A stretch of DNA of 64,000 bases. It comes from Halichondria panicea (Eukaryota; Porifera; Demospongiae; Suberitida; Halichondriidae). Below the pieces are notes generated by a model. It did no database searches and was not told the DNA's origin. It saw only the letters and a list, made by a program, of their open reading frames with translations. The position numbers were made by a program, and so were the translations under genes. This document shows, piece after piece, positions 47,435-58,746 of the stretch (within the stretch, counting starts at the first letter, position 1; each line of letters begins with the position of its first letter). The stretch covers positions 1,017,002 to 1,081,001 of the forward strand of contig NC_087393.1 of assembly GCF_963675165.1 (NCBI RefSeq). The letters are read 5' to 3'.

Positions 47435-47650
47435 CCACTGCACAAGGGTGCTTGTCTGTCTAACTGCACAAAGGTGCATCGATTTGTTTTGATTTGTTCG
47501 ATATGTTCGACTAACACAAAGGTGTAATCCACTACACAAAGGTGTTCATCTATCGACTGCACAAGGGTGCATTGATTTGTTCGACTAGCACACAGGTGCA
47601 AATCCACTGCACAAAGGTGCTCATTTGTCTAGCTACACAAAGGTGCACTA
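47435..47650 (+). repeat. Eight GCACAAAGGTGC hairpin-like repeats in the BEL leader
   Basis: Eight copies of TGCACAAAGGTGC or close variants (ACACAAAGGTGT, TGCACAAGGGTGC) are spaced irregularly between primer site and gag. Each has self-complementary ends (GCAC/GTGC, ACAC/GTGT) around an AAAG-type loop. Variants such as ACAC...GTGT keep the pairing, which suggests small stem-loops, as in retroviral packaging or dimerisation leaders; that role is inference. Confidence 0.6.
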
Positions 47651-47713
47651 CGTTGATACGAACAGTGATACAAACTCATTCTCAGACTCAAACCACACCA
47701 GCCTTTCACTGCA

Positions 47714-49198
47714 ATGGCTGACTTACCAACCCTTCGACGAAGAAGAGGAGTAACAAAATCGTCCATAACTAAGCTTGGAAACAAGACCAATGATTTGGAG
47801 GCAGCAGAACACAATCATATTGTTGTGAGCCATGCTGCACAACTTTTGAAAAGGCTAGAGACCTACAATGCTGACTACAGAAGTCATCACATGGCCATTA
47901 TTGATGCCTTGGAAAGTGACGAAGCTACAGTACCTGAACAAGAAGAACTGGACCGTCACGATGAAGATGTAACTGACTTGACTATTAGGCTACAAGTGCT
48001 GTCAACGGCACCAATCTCGGCTGTCACTGATGGACGTACTTTGGCTCTACGCCAGTTGGCACAACTGCAGGCAAAACTCACTGCCATAGGAGACGATATC
48101 TCTACACTCGCTGCCGACCCAAATGACGTACCGTTGGTGTACCTCTACCAAGAACAACTCGTGGAATTCAAGCGAGAACTATTTGACATTCGCAACAACG
48201 TGATATCAATCACCGTGGACGACTCTGACCCCCTAAATGATACTATCAAGAGGCAGGAGAAATTGATATTCGACATGTCTGTCACCGTGAAGAGGCTTCT
48301 CTACAGCCCTAGTACCGAAGCTCTCGTCCCTACCACACCAGAAACTCCGACTCGTGGAGTCAATCTTCCCAAAATTGAAATAGCTACATTCAATGGTGAC
48401 CTGCTCAGCTGGCAAACATTCTGGGAACAGTTTGATGTGTCCATACACAGCCGCAGGGACGTTAGCAATGCAAAGGCAGTCATAGAAGGATTGTCGCAAT
48501 CGGGCGATCAGTACTTGGAAGCAATTGCATCGCTCAAGGCGAGATACGACCGACCAAGGCTAATTCATCAAACCCACGTCCAGAAGATATGTGAAGCCCC
48601 AAGTCTTAAAGATGGTTCTGGCAAAGAATTGAGACGTCTTCACGATACCGTTCAACAACACCTGCGCGCCCTCAAGGCGATGGACCAAGACCCCTCTGGA
48701 GCCTTCATCACATCCATGATGGAACTAAAGCTCGACCAAACTACCATGTTTGAATGGCAAAAGACTAGCCAAGCCACAAAAAGCGTACCTCATTACAGGC
48801 TATATTGGAATTTCTCAACCTCCGTGCCCAAGCTGCAGAGACCTGCTCTACCCAAGAAAGAAAACATGTTCGAAATGACTCAAGAAAACCACCCAGATTG
48901 ATTCCATCTCATATCGGACATGTGTCTGAGGTGAATGCTACTGTTTGTGTCGTGTGCAAGACTGAGAAACATCCTCTATACACTTGCTCCAAGTTCAAGA
49001 ACCTACCCCATGACAAAATGCTGCTAACTATCCGTTCTAACAACTTATGCCTGAACTGCTTCAGAACAGGACACATGGCAAGAAACTGCACAAGTATTCA
49101 TCAGTGTAAAAGGTGTCAAAAAACTCATCATACTCTGTTGCACACTGATGCTAAACCTCCTGATGCTAAACCTCCTGACTCATAGTCAACCACCAAGG
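47714..49198 (+). pseudogene. BEL/Pao gag region with zinc knuckles
   Basis: The first frame (47714-48901) starts MADLPTLRRRRGVTKSSITK and contains a long helical region, then LPKIEIATFNGDLLSWQTFW, a conserved gag block of BEL/Pao elements. A frame change near 48805-48895 leads to the nucleocapsid part with CVVCKTEKHPLYTC and CLNCFRTGHMARNC, two zinc-knuckle-like CX2C motifs. A stop follows at about 49183-49185. The frame shift separates capsid and nucleocapsid parts, so the gene is broken in this copy unless recoding occurs. Confidence 0.75.
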
Positions 49199-49281
49199 AC
49201 CCTCCAACGATCGAGCAATCTCTCACAGCCAGCGTTGTATCTACTAATGTTGGACAGGTTGGATCGGGCTCACATACGCTT

Positions 49282-49728
49282 TTGATGACCTGCCAAGTGT
49301 TAATCCATGCTCCCAATGGTTCTCAGATCAGAGCACGTGGTCTACTGGACACTGGTTCGTCAACCTCGTTTGTGTCACAACGATTGGTGCAATCTCTCAA
49401 CTTACAAAGATCATCGAAGAATCTTGAGATCACTGGAATAGCGGGAATATCTCACAACTCCCCACTACACTCAGTCTCCACTTTCTATATCTCACCGACC
49501 GATTCACCAAATGAAAAGATGCCAGTCACTGCGGTAGTGGTCCCAAGGGTCACCTGTGACTTACCAGTGCAACCCACTCCATTTGATTCGAAATGGGAGC
49601 ACCTATCCGATTTGAACCTCTCTGACCCAGACTTTGGCCAACCTGGAAGAATTGACATACTTCTTGGAGTTGATATTTACACTGAGGTGTTACTGCAGGG
49701 CCGGATCAATATCCCCTGTGGCATTTGA
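49282..49728 (+). pseudogene. BEL/Pao aspartic protease region
   Basis: GLLDTGSSTSFVSQRL holds the DTGSS active site of a retropepsin, near 49340. It is in the same frame as the nucleocapsid segment but cut off from it by an in-frame stop. The frame ends at 49728 where the polymerase continues in another frame, indicating an indel. Confidence 0.75.
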
Positions 49729-51509
49729 AACGGCATTCGGCTGGGTACTTGCTGGAAAGACAGGAAAACTCTCCACTACTCCTGACAAGATCACTAATTA
49801 CCATGCATCTGTTACCTCTGGCGATGATATCCTGAGAAAGTTCTGGGAAATAGAAGAAAGCACCAAAACTGGATCAAACTTCTCCCGACAAGAACGCACT
49901 GTTGTTCACCAATTTTAAAGAAACCACTCTCGTAGAGAAACTGGTCGATTTATTGTCCCACTTCCCAAGGATCCACATGCCAAATCGATTGGAGAATCCA
50001 AAGCACAAGCCGTCCGCAGATTTCTATCCCTAGAAAGGACCTTACGCTCCAAGGAACAATTCTCACAATTTGCTGCTGTCATGGAAGAATATATGGACCT
50101 GAATCATGCTGAAATTGTTCCAGTTGCTGATTTACAGAAACAAAACGAAGATGTGTTTTATTTGCCAATGCATGCTGTTCACAAGGAGCGCTGTATTTGA
50201 CGCATCAGCCAAGTCTACCACTGGCGTCTCAGTGAACGACACACTGTTGGTCGGACCCACCGTACACCCTCCACTGATAGATGTTCTATTACAATTTCGA
50301 CTACACAAGATTGCGATCACAGCTGACGTGAGCAAGATGTACAGGGCTGTTGAATTGACTCAACCCGATCGGGATCTCCACAGATTTGTGTGGCGCAGCA
50401 AGCCCGACAACACTCTAGTCGATTACAGAATGACGAGAATTACATTTGGTGTCTCTGCTTCTGCTTTTGCAGCAAACATGTCAGTCAAACAAAATGCTAT
50501 TGATCATGCTACTGAGTTTCCACAAGCTGCAAATGTAGTGAACACTTCATTCTACGTCGATGACTGTCTAACAGGTGCTAACTTGATTGAAGAAGCAGTT
50601 GAGCTCCAACGACAACTACATGGTCTTTTTGCAAAGGGAGAATTCTTACTCAGGAAATGGAATTCTAACAACACCACTGTGTTACAAAACATATCTCCCG
50701 AGCTCAGAGACAGTCAACCACTACAACTGCTACCCACCAATGATGAATACACCAAGACTCTAGGGATTGTGTGGAGCGCAAAGAAGGATCATTTTCGACT
50801 CACTGTTGCCAAACCACCTCCACTTGAAACACTGACCAAACGAGCCCTAGTATCAGACATCGCCAAGACATTTGATGTGCTTGGGTGGTTCTCACCTGCC
50901 ACCATCAAGGTGAAGATTCTGCTGCAGAAGGTATGGGACGATCCAGTTCCAATGCATATCAAAGACATTTGGTCGAAATGGCGGACCGAATTGCCCGAAC
51001 TATCTCACAAGCTCATTCCCCGTTGCCACTTCGACACAGACACAGAAATTGTATCCACCCAGCTCCATGGTTTTTCAGATGCCTCAGAGTCAGCCTATTC
51101 TGCTGTTGTATATCTTCGTCTCACAGATACTTCTGGTCTCCATCAAATCTCTCTGGTAATGTCCAAGACAAAGGTAGCGCCGATCAAGCGTCTCTCAATT
51201 CCAAGGCTCGAACTTTGTGGTGCACATCTACTTTCTCAATTGCTACACCACGTCAAACGAGTACTCTGCATACCATTGTCTAACATACATGCCTGGACAG
51301 ACAGCACAGTAGTGCTGAATTGGCTGGACGGCAGTCCTAAGCGTTTTAAGACTTATGTAGGCAACAGGATCTCAGCCATCCTTGATTTGATGCCACCAGA
51401 CAAATGGAAACACGTTAATGGACTCCAGAATCCTGCTGACTGTGCATCCAGGGGCCTCTACCCCTCTGAATTGCTAGATCACCCTCTCTGGTGGAGCGGC
51501 CCTGACTGA
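49729..51509 (+). pseudogene. BEL/Pao reverse transcriptase and RNase H region
   Basis: The N-terminal part continues in a second frame from about 49690, crosses a TAA at 49916-49918 and shifts again near 50190. The main frame (50106-51509) has TADVSKMYRAVEL, TFGVSASAFAANMSVKQNA, the catalytic YVDD at about 50553, the KTLGIVW block, and RNase H motifs FSDASESAYSA, RLELCGAHLL and AWTDSTVVLNWL. A stop at 51507-51509 separates it from the integrase. These are typical BEL/Pao signatures. At least two shifts and two stops make it inactive as written. Confidence 0.85.
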
Positions 51510-51593
51510 CTCAAGCAAGACCAAACCAATTGGCCAACACAAGTCGAACTTACTCCCAACAGCCATGATGATGAAGGAACAGAGATTTCATTA

Positions 51594-53120
51594 GTGGTCA
51601 TACAAACATTCCCCCAACCTGTGATTCCAGTCGATCGGTTTTCAAAACTCAACCAACTCAAGCGTGTCACCTGTTGGATCATTCGCTTTATGAAAAATAG
51701 CAGATTCAAGGATCATTCCAAGAGAATTCTTACACCTCTGACCATGTCAGAGCTCCAAGAAGCAGAAAACTATTGGATTAAGATTATCCAAGCGGCTCAT
51801 TTCAAGACAGAAATTGAGCACATACTCAGCAAGCAACCACTATCTAAGTCGAATTCACTCCTCACACTCAACCCAATTGTTGATAATTACAATCTGCTAC
51901 GTGTTGGTGGGCGAAGGCAATTATCTACAACCCCATACCACTCGAAACACCCTTTGATTATTCATGCAAAACACAAATTGACCCATTTGATCATACACTC
52001 GGAACATCTTCGACTGTTACACGCTGGTCCAACGATCCTCATTGCTTCTCTAAATAGACGTTACCATATTGTTGGTGGATCAAAGACTGTCCGATCTATT
52101 GTCAGAAAGTGTGTGGTGTGTAGGAAATTATCTGCCAAGCCTCATCCACAGATGCTTGGCCAGTTGCCAATTGAAAGAGTCACTCCTGGTTCAGTTTTTG
52201 AGAAGGTGGGTATTGACTATGCTGGCCCAGTATCTATAAAGTATGGCCACGTGAGGAAACCAACCATAGTCAAAGCATACATTTGTGTATTTGTGTCTCT
52301 TTCAGTGAAAGCAGAACTAGTAACCGACCTAACTTCAGATGCCTTCATTGCCTGTCTTAGAAGGTTCATAGCCAGACGTGGTTTGCCCAATTTGATATGG
52401 AGCGACAATGGAACCAATTTTGTCGGAGCCTGCCGACAACTGCGAGAACTCAGTGAGTACCTCAAGACAAAGGCAGTGCAAGATTCCATCTCTAAGTTTC
52501 TCACATCACAGAACGTTGAATGGAAATTCATACCGCAACACGCACCTCATTTTGGAGGATTGTGGGAGGCTGCTGTGAAGAGCACTAAAACACACTTGCG
52601 TAAGATCCTCGGTGAAGTCAAGCTCACTTATGAAAAAATGTCCACCGTTCTATCTCAGATTGAAGCCTGTCTCAATAGTAGACCTCTTGTGCCACTGAAT
52701 AATGAAGATGATGGTATTGAGGCACTTACACCTGGACACTTTCTCATTGGCCAACCACTCAAAGCTCTCCCAGACACATCACTAATTATGACTCAAAAGA
52801 TGTCCCTACTGAAACGATGGCACCTATGCCAATCATTGTTACGCCATTTCTGGCGGAGATGGTCCAGGGAATATCTAGTTCACATGGGAAGATTCCACAA
52901 GTGGAAACACCCCACCAGAAATCTCCACATTGGCGATATGGTCGTTATCAAAGAAGATTCCCCTCTACTCAACGAATGGCCACTGGCTAGAGTGATTGAA
53001 GTTCACCCCGGACACAATGGTTTAGTTCGTGTGGCAACCATCAAGACTTCAAATGGTGTATACAAACGCCCGATTAACAAGCTCGCACTCCTACTATCAA
53101 GTGAAGAACAACAATATTGA
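51594..53120 (+). pseudogene. BEL/Pao integrase region
   Basis: A 508-codon open frame. A zinc-binding HHCC module is visible (LIIHSEHLRLLHAG and CVVC near 52110), followed by the catalytic core with VGIDYAGPV, WSDNGTNFVGA and the E-bearing GGLWEAAVKSTK block, giving a D, D, E triad. The C-terminal LLKRWHLCQSLLRHFWRRWS and PLARVIEVHPG blocks are typical of BEL/Pao. It is intact in itself but severed from the polymerase by a stop. Confidence 0.85.
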
Positions 53121-53189
53121 AGATGAACTTATATGCAAGGAAATGTTTTGAAACTATACTTTAAGACCATTCGGTCTTGGCCGGCGGTA

Positions 53190-53578
53190 TGTTGGCATGT
53201 GTACTGGCATGATTGTTCATGATTTATCCTGTTCTATCCTGTTTTATCCTGATGTACTATTTATCATGTGTCATACCATACATTTACGCTGTTGTGTAAT
53301 TCACAGTTTTTCTTTTGGTTGTTTATTCACACATTGATCATGCATCCTTCGTTTCTGGATCATTCTAGAATTATTCTCGATCACCCCCCTGGGACCTGAC
53401 TCGTTGTCTATCCATTACCTTTTTTTAGTTGGTTTTTGAGTTGCTGTCTTTGTATAGTTTGCTGGTACTATTCCTTAAATTTATTGTGAATTTACTATAT
53501 GAAAGAAAAATGTTTATTGGCAGTCAATCTCAACAATAGTAATAGTCTAATCTGTATGGTTGCAAGAAGAATCCAACA
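53190..53578 (+). repeat. 3' LTR of the BEL/Pao element
   Basis: 389 bp, starting TGTTGGCATG and ending CCAACA. GGCCGGCGGTA directly upstream is the probable plus-strand priming site. Differences from the 5' LTR are single substitutions and indels of a few bases. Confidence 0.92.
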
Positions 53579-53583
53579 TGCAT

Positions 53584-55600
53584 GTTTTAAACAGACTCTA
53601 GAGAGTGCACATTCAAAATGTGAGAAGAATTCTCTATCTGTCGAGGGACGGTATTCTTAGTAGTATTCTTCACCTTAAGCCAGAGAATGTCACAAGGTCA
53701 GTTCTTCTGTTTATGGTTATAGGCACATACGCTTCTACTCCACCTCCATGAGAATTCTAAACTCTGTCTTTCCTGTGGATATATCATTCTTGTACAGTAC
53801 CTGTAATCTATAGAGTAGAATACCAAAAATTTGTTGAGTATATATATACATCATGTATATAATTATATATAGTTGTGCTGAAGGCTACTGCTGAAACGAT
53901 CACCCCAAGTATAACAATGCATGCTTTTCAATCTATCGATAAAAAACTGTGAACTGCCCTACGACTGGAAATTGGCTCATGTCTCTCCAATACCCAAATC
54001 AAATAACAAGTCTGATCCCTTAAACTATCGCCCTATATCGCTACTCTCCATCCTTGCAAAGTTCCTGGAAAAACATATGTATGGCAAAATCTTAGAACAT
54101 CTAAAAGATATATCTTTCCTCTCGAATAAACAATGGGGTTTCACTAAAGGAAAATCCACCACAGGTGCGTTGCTTACGGCAGTGCACAATTGGCACAAAC
54201 TGCTTGAAGATGGTCAGAGTGTATGTGCAGTCTTTTTTGATTTCAAAAAGGCATTTGACAAGGTTCCTCACTCGATATTGATGAGTAAGCTAACCAATCT
54301 GAACTTAGATCCCCATCTGGTATCTTGGGTATATAGCAAGCTACCTCAGGAATAGATCACAGTATATCACAATAAATGGAAAGTCATCAAATATCTCCGA
54401 GGTTGTGTCAGGAGTTCCACAGGGTTCGGTGCTGGGACCTCTTCTTTTCCTAATCTACATTGATCTACATCAAAATGAAGGAAGTCTCTTGCTCTATGCT
54501 GATGATCTTCTTCTTTACCATCCTCCTGAAGATTATCTAACATTGCAAGGAGATATTGACCAACTCCAAGCATGGTCTGAAACAAATGTACTCTTGTTTA
54601 ACCAAAGCAAGTGTAAATACATGATTATATCGAAAATTCAGCCCACCACTTCCCAACATGTGTCTCAATATCAATGGACGTCCCCTATACTTAAAGTTGA
54701 CCACTACAAGTACCTTGGCGTGTGGATCTCTCATGACCTCTCATGGTCAAAACGCATAGAAGGAATGTGCAGAAATTCCTGCAAGCAGGTTGGTATAATT
54801 TACCGACAGTTCTATGGCCACTCGTCACTAGAATGTTTAAGACAACTCTACATCTCACTTGTGAGACCAAAACTGGAATATGCTAGCTGCCCCTGTTTGG
54901 GATTCACACCAAAAAACAAATTCTCACAAAATACAAAAGTTTGCCCTTAAAATGGAATCGAGGCTACCTTAAAATGTGCACAAAACTTTGGAATAGGGAC
55001 TACGACTCCCTATTAGATACTGTGGACCTACCGTCCCTTTCCACAAGAAGATTGTACCTGAAACTATCATACCTTTACCTGGTAATACCGTATAGCGCGA
55101 AATTTTCGAGGGGCTTAATTTTCGTGGATTTCGTGGGTTAGCAATCCTACACAAAAATTAAGTCCACGAAAATCGTTCTTTACCTGCTATAACGTGCAAG
55201 ATTTAAAGGCGTGGCTTCCGGTAAGCAGTCATTCCGCGAACATTGTGCAACGAAATGGCTTTTAGAGGCCAATCCACGAAATATAACTGCCTCGAAAATT
55301 TCGCGCTATACGGTAAATGGTAACTTTAAATTCCCTGATCCACCGCTAGAAAGAAGAGTATGCCCTCTCAATCTAAGAAGCACAAAAAATATACAGATTG
55401 AAAGACCAATTTGCAGGACAAATGCATATGCGAACTCTTTTTTCCCAAAAGCAATATCTATAATATATGGAATGAACTACCACTGGAGCTGCAGGAAAGT
55501 ACATTGATTTTGTCATTTAAGAGAAATGTACTCTGTAACTTGCATTAGTATAATATTAGTCTTTATCTTTAATTTGTACACACTATTGTAAGTACTATAT
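53584..55600 (+). pseudogene. LINE fragment, reverse transcriptase (module copy 2)
   Basis: Twin of 31661-33300. Polymerase blocks NYRPISLLSILAKFLEKHMY, FFDFKKAFDKVPHS, SGVPQGSVLGPLL and YADD (near 54500) are present, here with the intact-looking link QFYGHSSLECLRQLYISLVR that copy 1 lacks. Small in-frame and out-of-frame deletions distinguish the two copies; frameshifts lie near 54340 and 54930. A 226-bp MITE interrupts the C-terminal part at 55088. It is dead. Confidence 0.8.
55088..55313. mobile_element. 226-bp MITE inserted in the LINE
   Basis: The same element as 10882-11107 and equal in length. TA flanks it (55086-55087, 55314-55315). The homologous site in module copy 1 near 33013 reads GGTAATAAATGG without insertion, proving both the element borders and the 2-bp TA duplication. 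Confidence 0.92.
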
Positions 55601-55783
55601 ACAGGGCACACATTAGGTTAGCATAATAATTATGCTACTAGTGTATCCATGCATTTTGCAAAATTATTATAAAAAAAAAGGGTATATGCAGCATGTACCA
55701 AATGAAGTTCACCTACAGCTCCATGCATGGCTGATAGCAAGTCAACATTAATTATGCATGTGTACTTCTACAACTATATAGAA

Positions 55784-56290
55784 TCATCTTGCTGCGGTGT
55801 GTCTCCTGAGCGCCCTGTCACAGTGACACATCTTTCTGTGATATGTTTCCTGAGTTGGATTTATTGTCCTGTGTGACACATTTTCCTGTGGTTTTGTCGG
55901 ATTAGCAGAGGATTCTTTTGTTTTGACTTTGATACAAGTTGTAAAAATTCCTCCCACATGCAGTAGTCGCCAGAACCGATGGAACAATAATAGTTCCTAG
56001 AAAAGCAATTACTCCACTATACTTGAATTAGTAAAGTGTATACTTAATTGTAGACGAAACTAACCCAATGCCACTGTAGTAACACCAATCAAAAGAAATA
56101 TAAGAGTAACTAATGTATGCAAAACTAAATCCTATGAGGGATTCCATCTTGTGCACTATCTTCAAACCAGTGGCTATATATAAGGCCGAAATTAGAGCAA
56201 AGAGGCTGAGAGGTACAAAAGCAACAGAGAGCCAGATTCAACTGATGCAGCTATGCAGCTATTACTGCAAAAGATATAAAGAAGAGAACA
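55784..56290 (-). pseudogene. 7TM relic, C-terminal half (module copy 2)
   Basis: Near-identical to 33480-34020 with a few substitutions. It contains remnants of hydrophobic segments 5-7 and the tail of a 7TM-2-like gene on the minus strand. No open frame survives. It lies next to SPa3. Confidence 0.65.
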
Positions 56291-56707
56291 AGCTGTGAGC
56301 AAACAAAGTTAACTGTCTCCCCCATCACCGGCCTAAATGGTGAATATAAATATGCGACACCAGCTAGGACTTCAACATAATTTTTCAACCTCCAAAAGAA
56401 ACGACCTCTAGCTTTGTATTTATTTAAAAGTGTCGCCTTAAATCAAATAAGTACGGTAGTCTTGTTCTTTTTTACAGTCTGCATCGTGGATTGAACTGTT
56501 GTTAAGGGGAGGTCCTTTTATAGTACTGCAGTCATGTGATATAAGTCAGATATGCCACACCTACTCGGAGGGTATGCACCCCATATATCCTCCGCTATAT
56601 ACCATGGTTACATACCCCTTGGTTACGCCTCAGAGTAACCACGGTAGCAGAGGATATAGGTCCATATCCTCCTCTTATATACTTATCTACCAAACCACAC
56701 CCAAACG

Positions 56708-58483
56708 TCATATCTGGCCGTAATAAATAATTTGGGGCAACCAGTACCAGAGCCGGCAGTACCAGAGCCAGTATATACCAGAGCCATAATGAACTGTAAT
56801 GATGAGAAGAATGCCCACAACAAGCAAAGTCAATGAAACTGAGGTCGGCAATGATGTAGGCAATGAGGTCGGCAATGTGGTCGGCAATGAGGATGGCAAT
56901 AAGGACGGCAATGTGGTCGGCAATGAGGTCGGCAATATGGTCGGCAATGAGGACGGCAATGTGGTCGGCAATGAGGACGGCAATGAGGTCGGCAATGTGG
57001 TCGGCAATGAGGTCGGCAATGAGGACGGTAATGTGGTCAGCAATGAGGTCGGCAATGTGGTTGGCAATTTGTTGGCACATGAGCAGCTGTCTTCCTTATC
57101 CCCTAAGGTAATTCGTAACAATTGTGGGGTCCCGAACATGTTGACTGTTCTGTGTCCACACAAACTGGTGATATTTGTAATATGGACTTGATTTGTCTCA
57201 TGATTGAAGTACGCTCCACTAGTTTTCCTGGCATCAAATGATGGCCTTAGACAATTGTCCCCCTCAGTAGTGCATTCTGACAAGTTGGTTAGCGTGTGGT
57301 TTTCGGTTGTTAAAGGAACACTAACTAACCGTCCATTTTCAGTAAACGCCCAAAACACAAAAGAATCTTCAGATCCTAGACAAGCTGCATATGCAATATC
57401 ATCAGGGAGTTCACCAACTAAAGATTGTTGAGTGGTGTTGCCAAACATAATTTGTCTCTTATTTTCAACGCGGACATATTGGTTTAACCCAGGACATGGA
57501 TAGCGAGAGTAGGTGTGGTGTGTGGAGAAGTGAGAATTAGCCACGACTGTCCAGCTGTCATCGTTCTGAGTACAGTAGATAGAGACTTCGTTCCCAGTGA
57601 CATCTATTTGATTAGTTTGTGTGCAATCATTTATTGTTATTAAGAATCCGGGTTCGAGCGATGAAGACGCCTCGGATTCAGCTACTAGCACGTCATCGTC
57701 TTCGGTGAAGAATATACGATTGCTTGCGTGTACAGCTTCGGATAAAGTTCTAGAGTTATGAAGTACAAATCTTTCAGAGCATCGTAAAGTCATCCGTGAC
57801 AAACTGAACTCGAAAATAAACAGCGATCCATTGGTATCAGATGATAACTCAACACACACGATCACAATAAGATTGTGCTCGGAATTCAAAAATACTTTTA
57901 CCGGATGACAATTTGCCGTGACTGGATGAAAGATGTCGTGAGGGAGTTCACCAACCCGATAAGTAACCATGACAAACCCTCCTTGTGATGGGACAAAAAC
58001 GATTACTTCAGACTCCATTTCAATTAGTAGGACATCACATAATTCGTAGTTCTCGCCGCACTGGGTTGGCAAAAAGCGATCAGAAATTTCAAGTGTGAAG
58101 TTATTGAGCTCGGAGGTTGAGAGGTATAGTAGAGTCCCTGTGTCTGTTGAGGTAGCTGCCACAAGGTATTGTCTCCTGCAGATTCCTGGGAAGAGGGGTA
58201 GACAAGGTGTAGTACGTGTATCGTAAACATCTTGCGGTTTTAATTAATACACATGTACAGAACTGAAGCACCTGTTTTACATGATGACATAATGTGGTTT
58301 AATGTATTATACATGTACATGTACTGAATTTATATGTATTGTAGTCTACATGATGATCTAGAATAGATTCATTGGTTTACCATTGTGGGGCAGGGGATTG
58401 GTAGATTCCCCAAAGGCAACAGTACTAGTGGTAGTTAGGAGGAGTCCCACCAACACTGGGAATGTTATTGCAGCCCTAGCCAT
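56708..58483 (-). CDS. SPa3: single-pass receptor-like protein with truncated tail
   Basis: Two exons, 58483-58381 and 58185-56708, give 526 aa. Signal peptide and ectodomain (CGENYELC, YSRYPCPGLNQYV, ACLGSEDSFVFWA) are nearly those of SPa2. The stalk has about 19 tetrapeptides of the LPTT/LPTS/LPSS type. After the start of the helix (LTLLVVGILLIIT) the frame runs into the ACCAGAGCC repeat, adding aromatic residues (GSGIYWLWYC) and a stop at 56708. The donor and all tail exons are missing, and sequence continues directly into the copy-2 7TM relic. This is a deletion relative to SPa2. The product would be membrane-anchored or secreted without a signalling tail. Confidence 0.75.
56839..57067 (-). 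repeat. 12-bp minisatellite coding the SPa3 stalk
   Basis: About 19 units of L-P-T/S-T/S, longer than in SPa2 and with a different unit order, showing independent gain and loss of units after duplication. Confidence 0.9.
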
Positions 58484-58746
58484 CACAAGCAGCTTTCTCA
58501 GGATTTCCTAAAGGCACTTAAAATGGCCTAGCTACATTTATAGTTCAAAGTGCGATCAGCTACTCACAGGATGTCGATTCTCTTGATCTCATATATTAGG
58601 AATGCTCATTAGTTGAGTACAACACACACTCAACAAACACAACACACTAGTGCTAGGGCCTATTGGTCCAATTGTTCTGTTACAGTTATTGCAAGCAGCA
58701 CACATGAATAGTGCATAAGTTTAGGGTGAACGTTTAGCTTGCAAGT

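Larger units (their letters stand above)
46929..53578 (+). mobile_element. BEL/Pao LTR retrotransposon inserted in module copy 2
   Basis: A complete-length element with two LTRs, primer site, gag, protease, polymerase and integrase regions in BEL/Pao order. It is flanked by TGCAT (46924-46928 and 53579-53583), a 5-bp target duplication. Module copy 1 has the uninterrupted site at about 31619-31624, so insertion came after the duplication. The reading frames are interrupted by several stops and shifts, so this copy cannot make its own proteins as written. It ends next to the LINE fragment. Confidence 0.92.

Noticed and set aside
46929-53578. Reading the LTR element as an endogenous retrovirus with envelope
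   Set aside because: Protease, polymerase and integrase blocks are BEL/Pao type, and no envelope frame lies between integrase and the 3' LTR.
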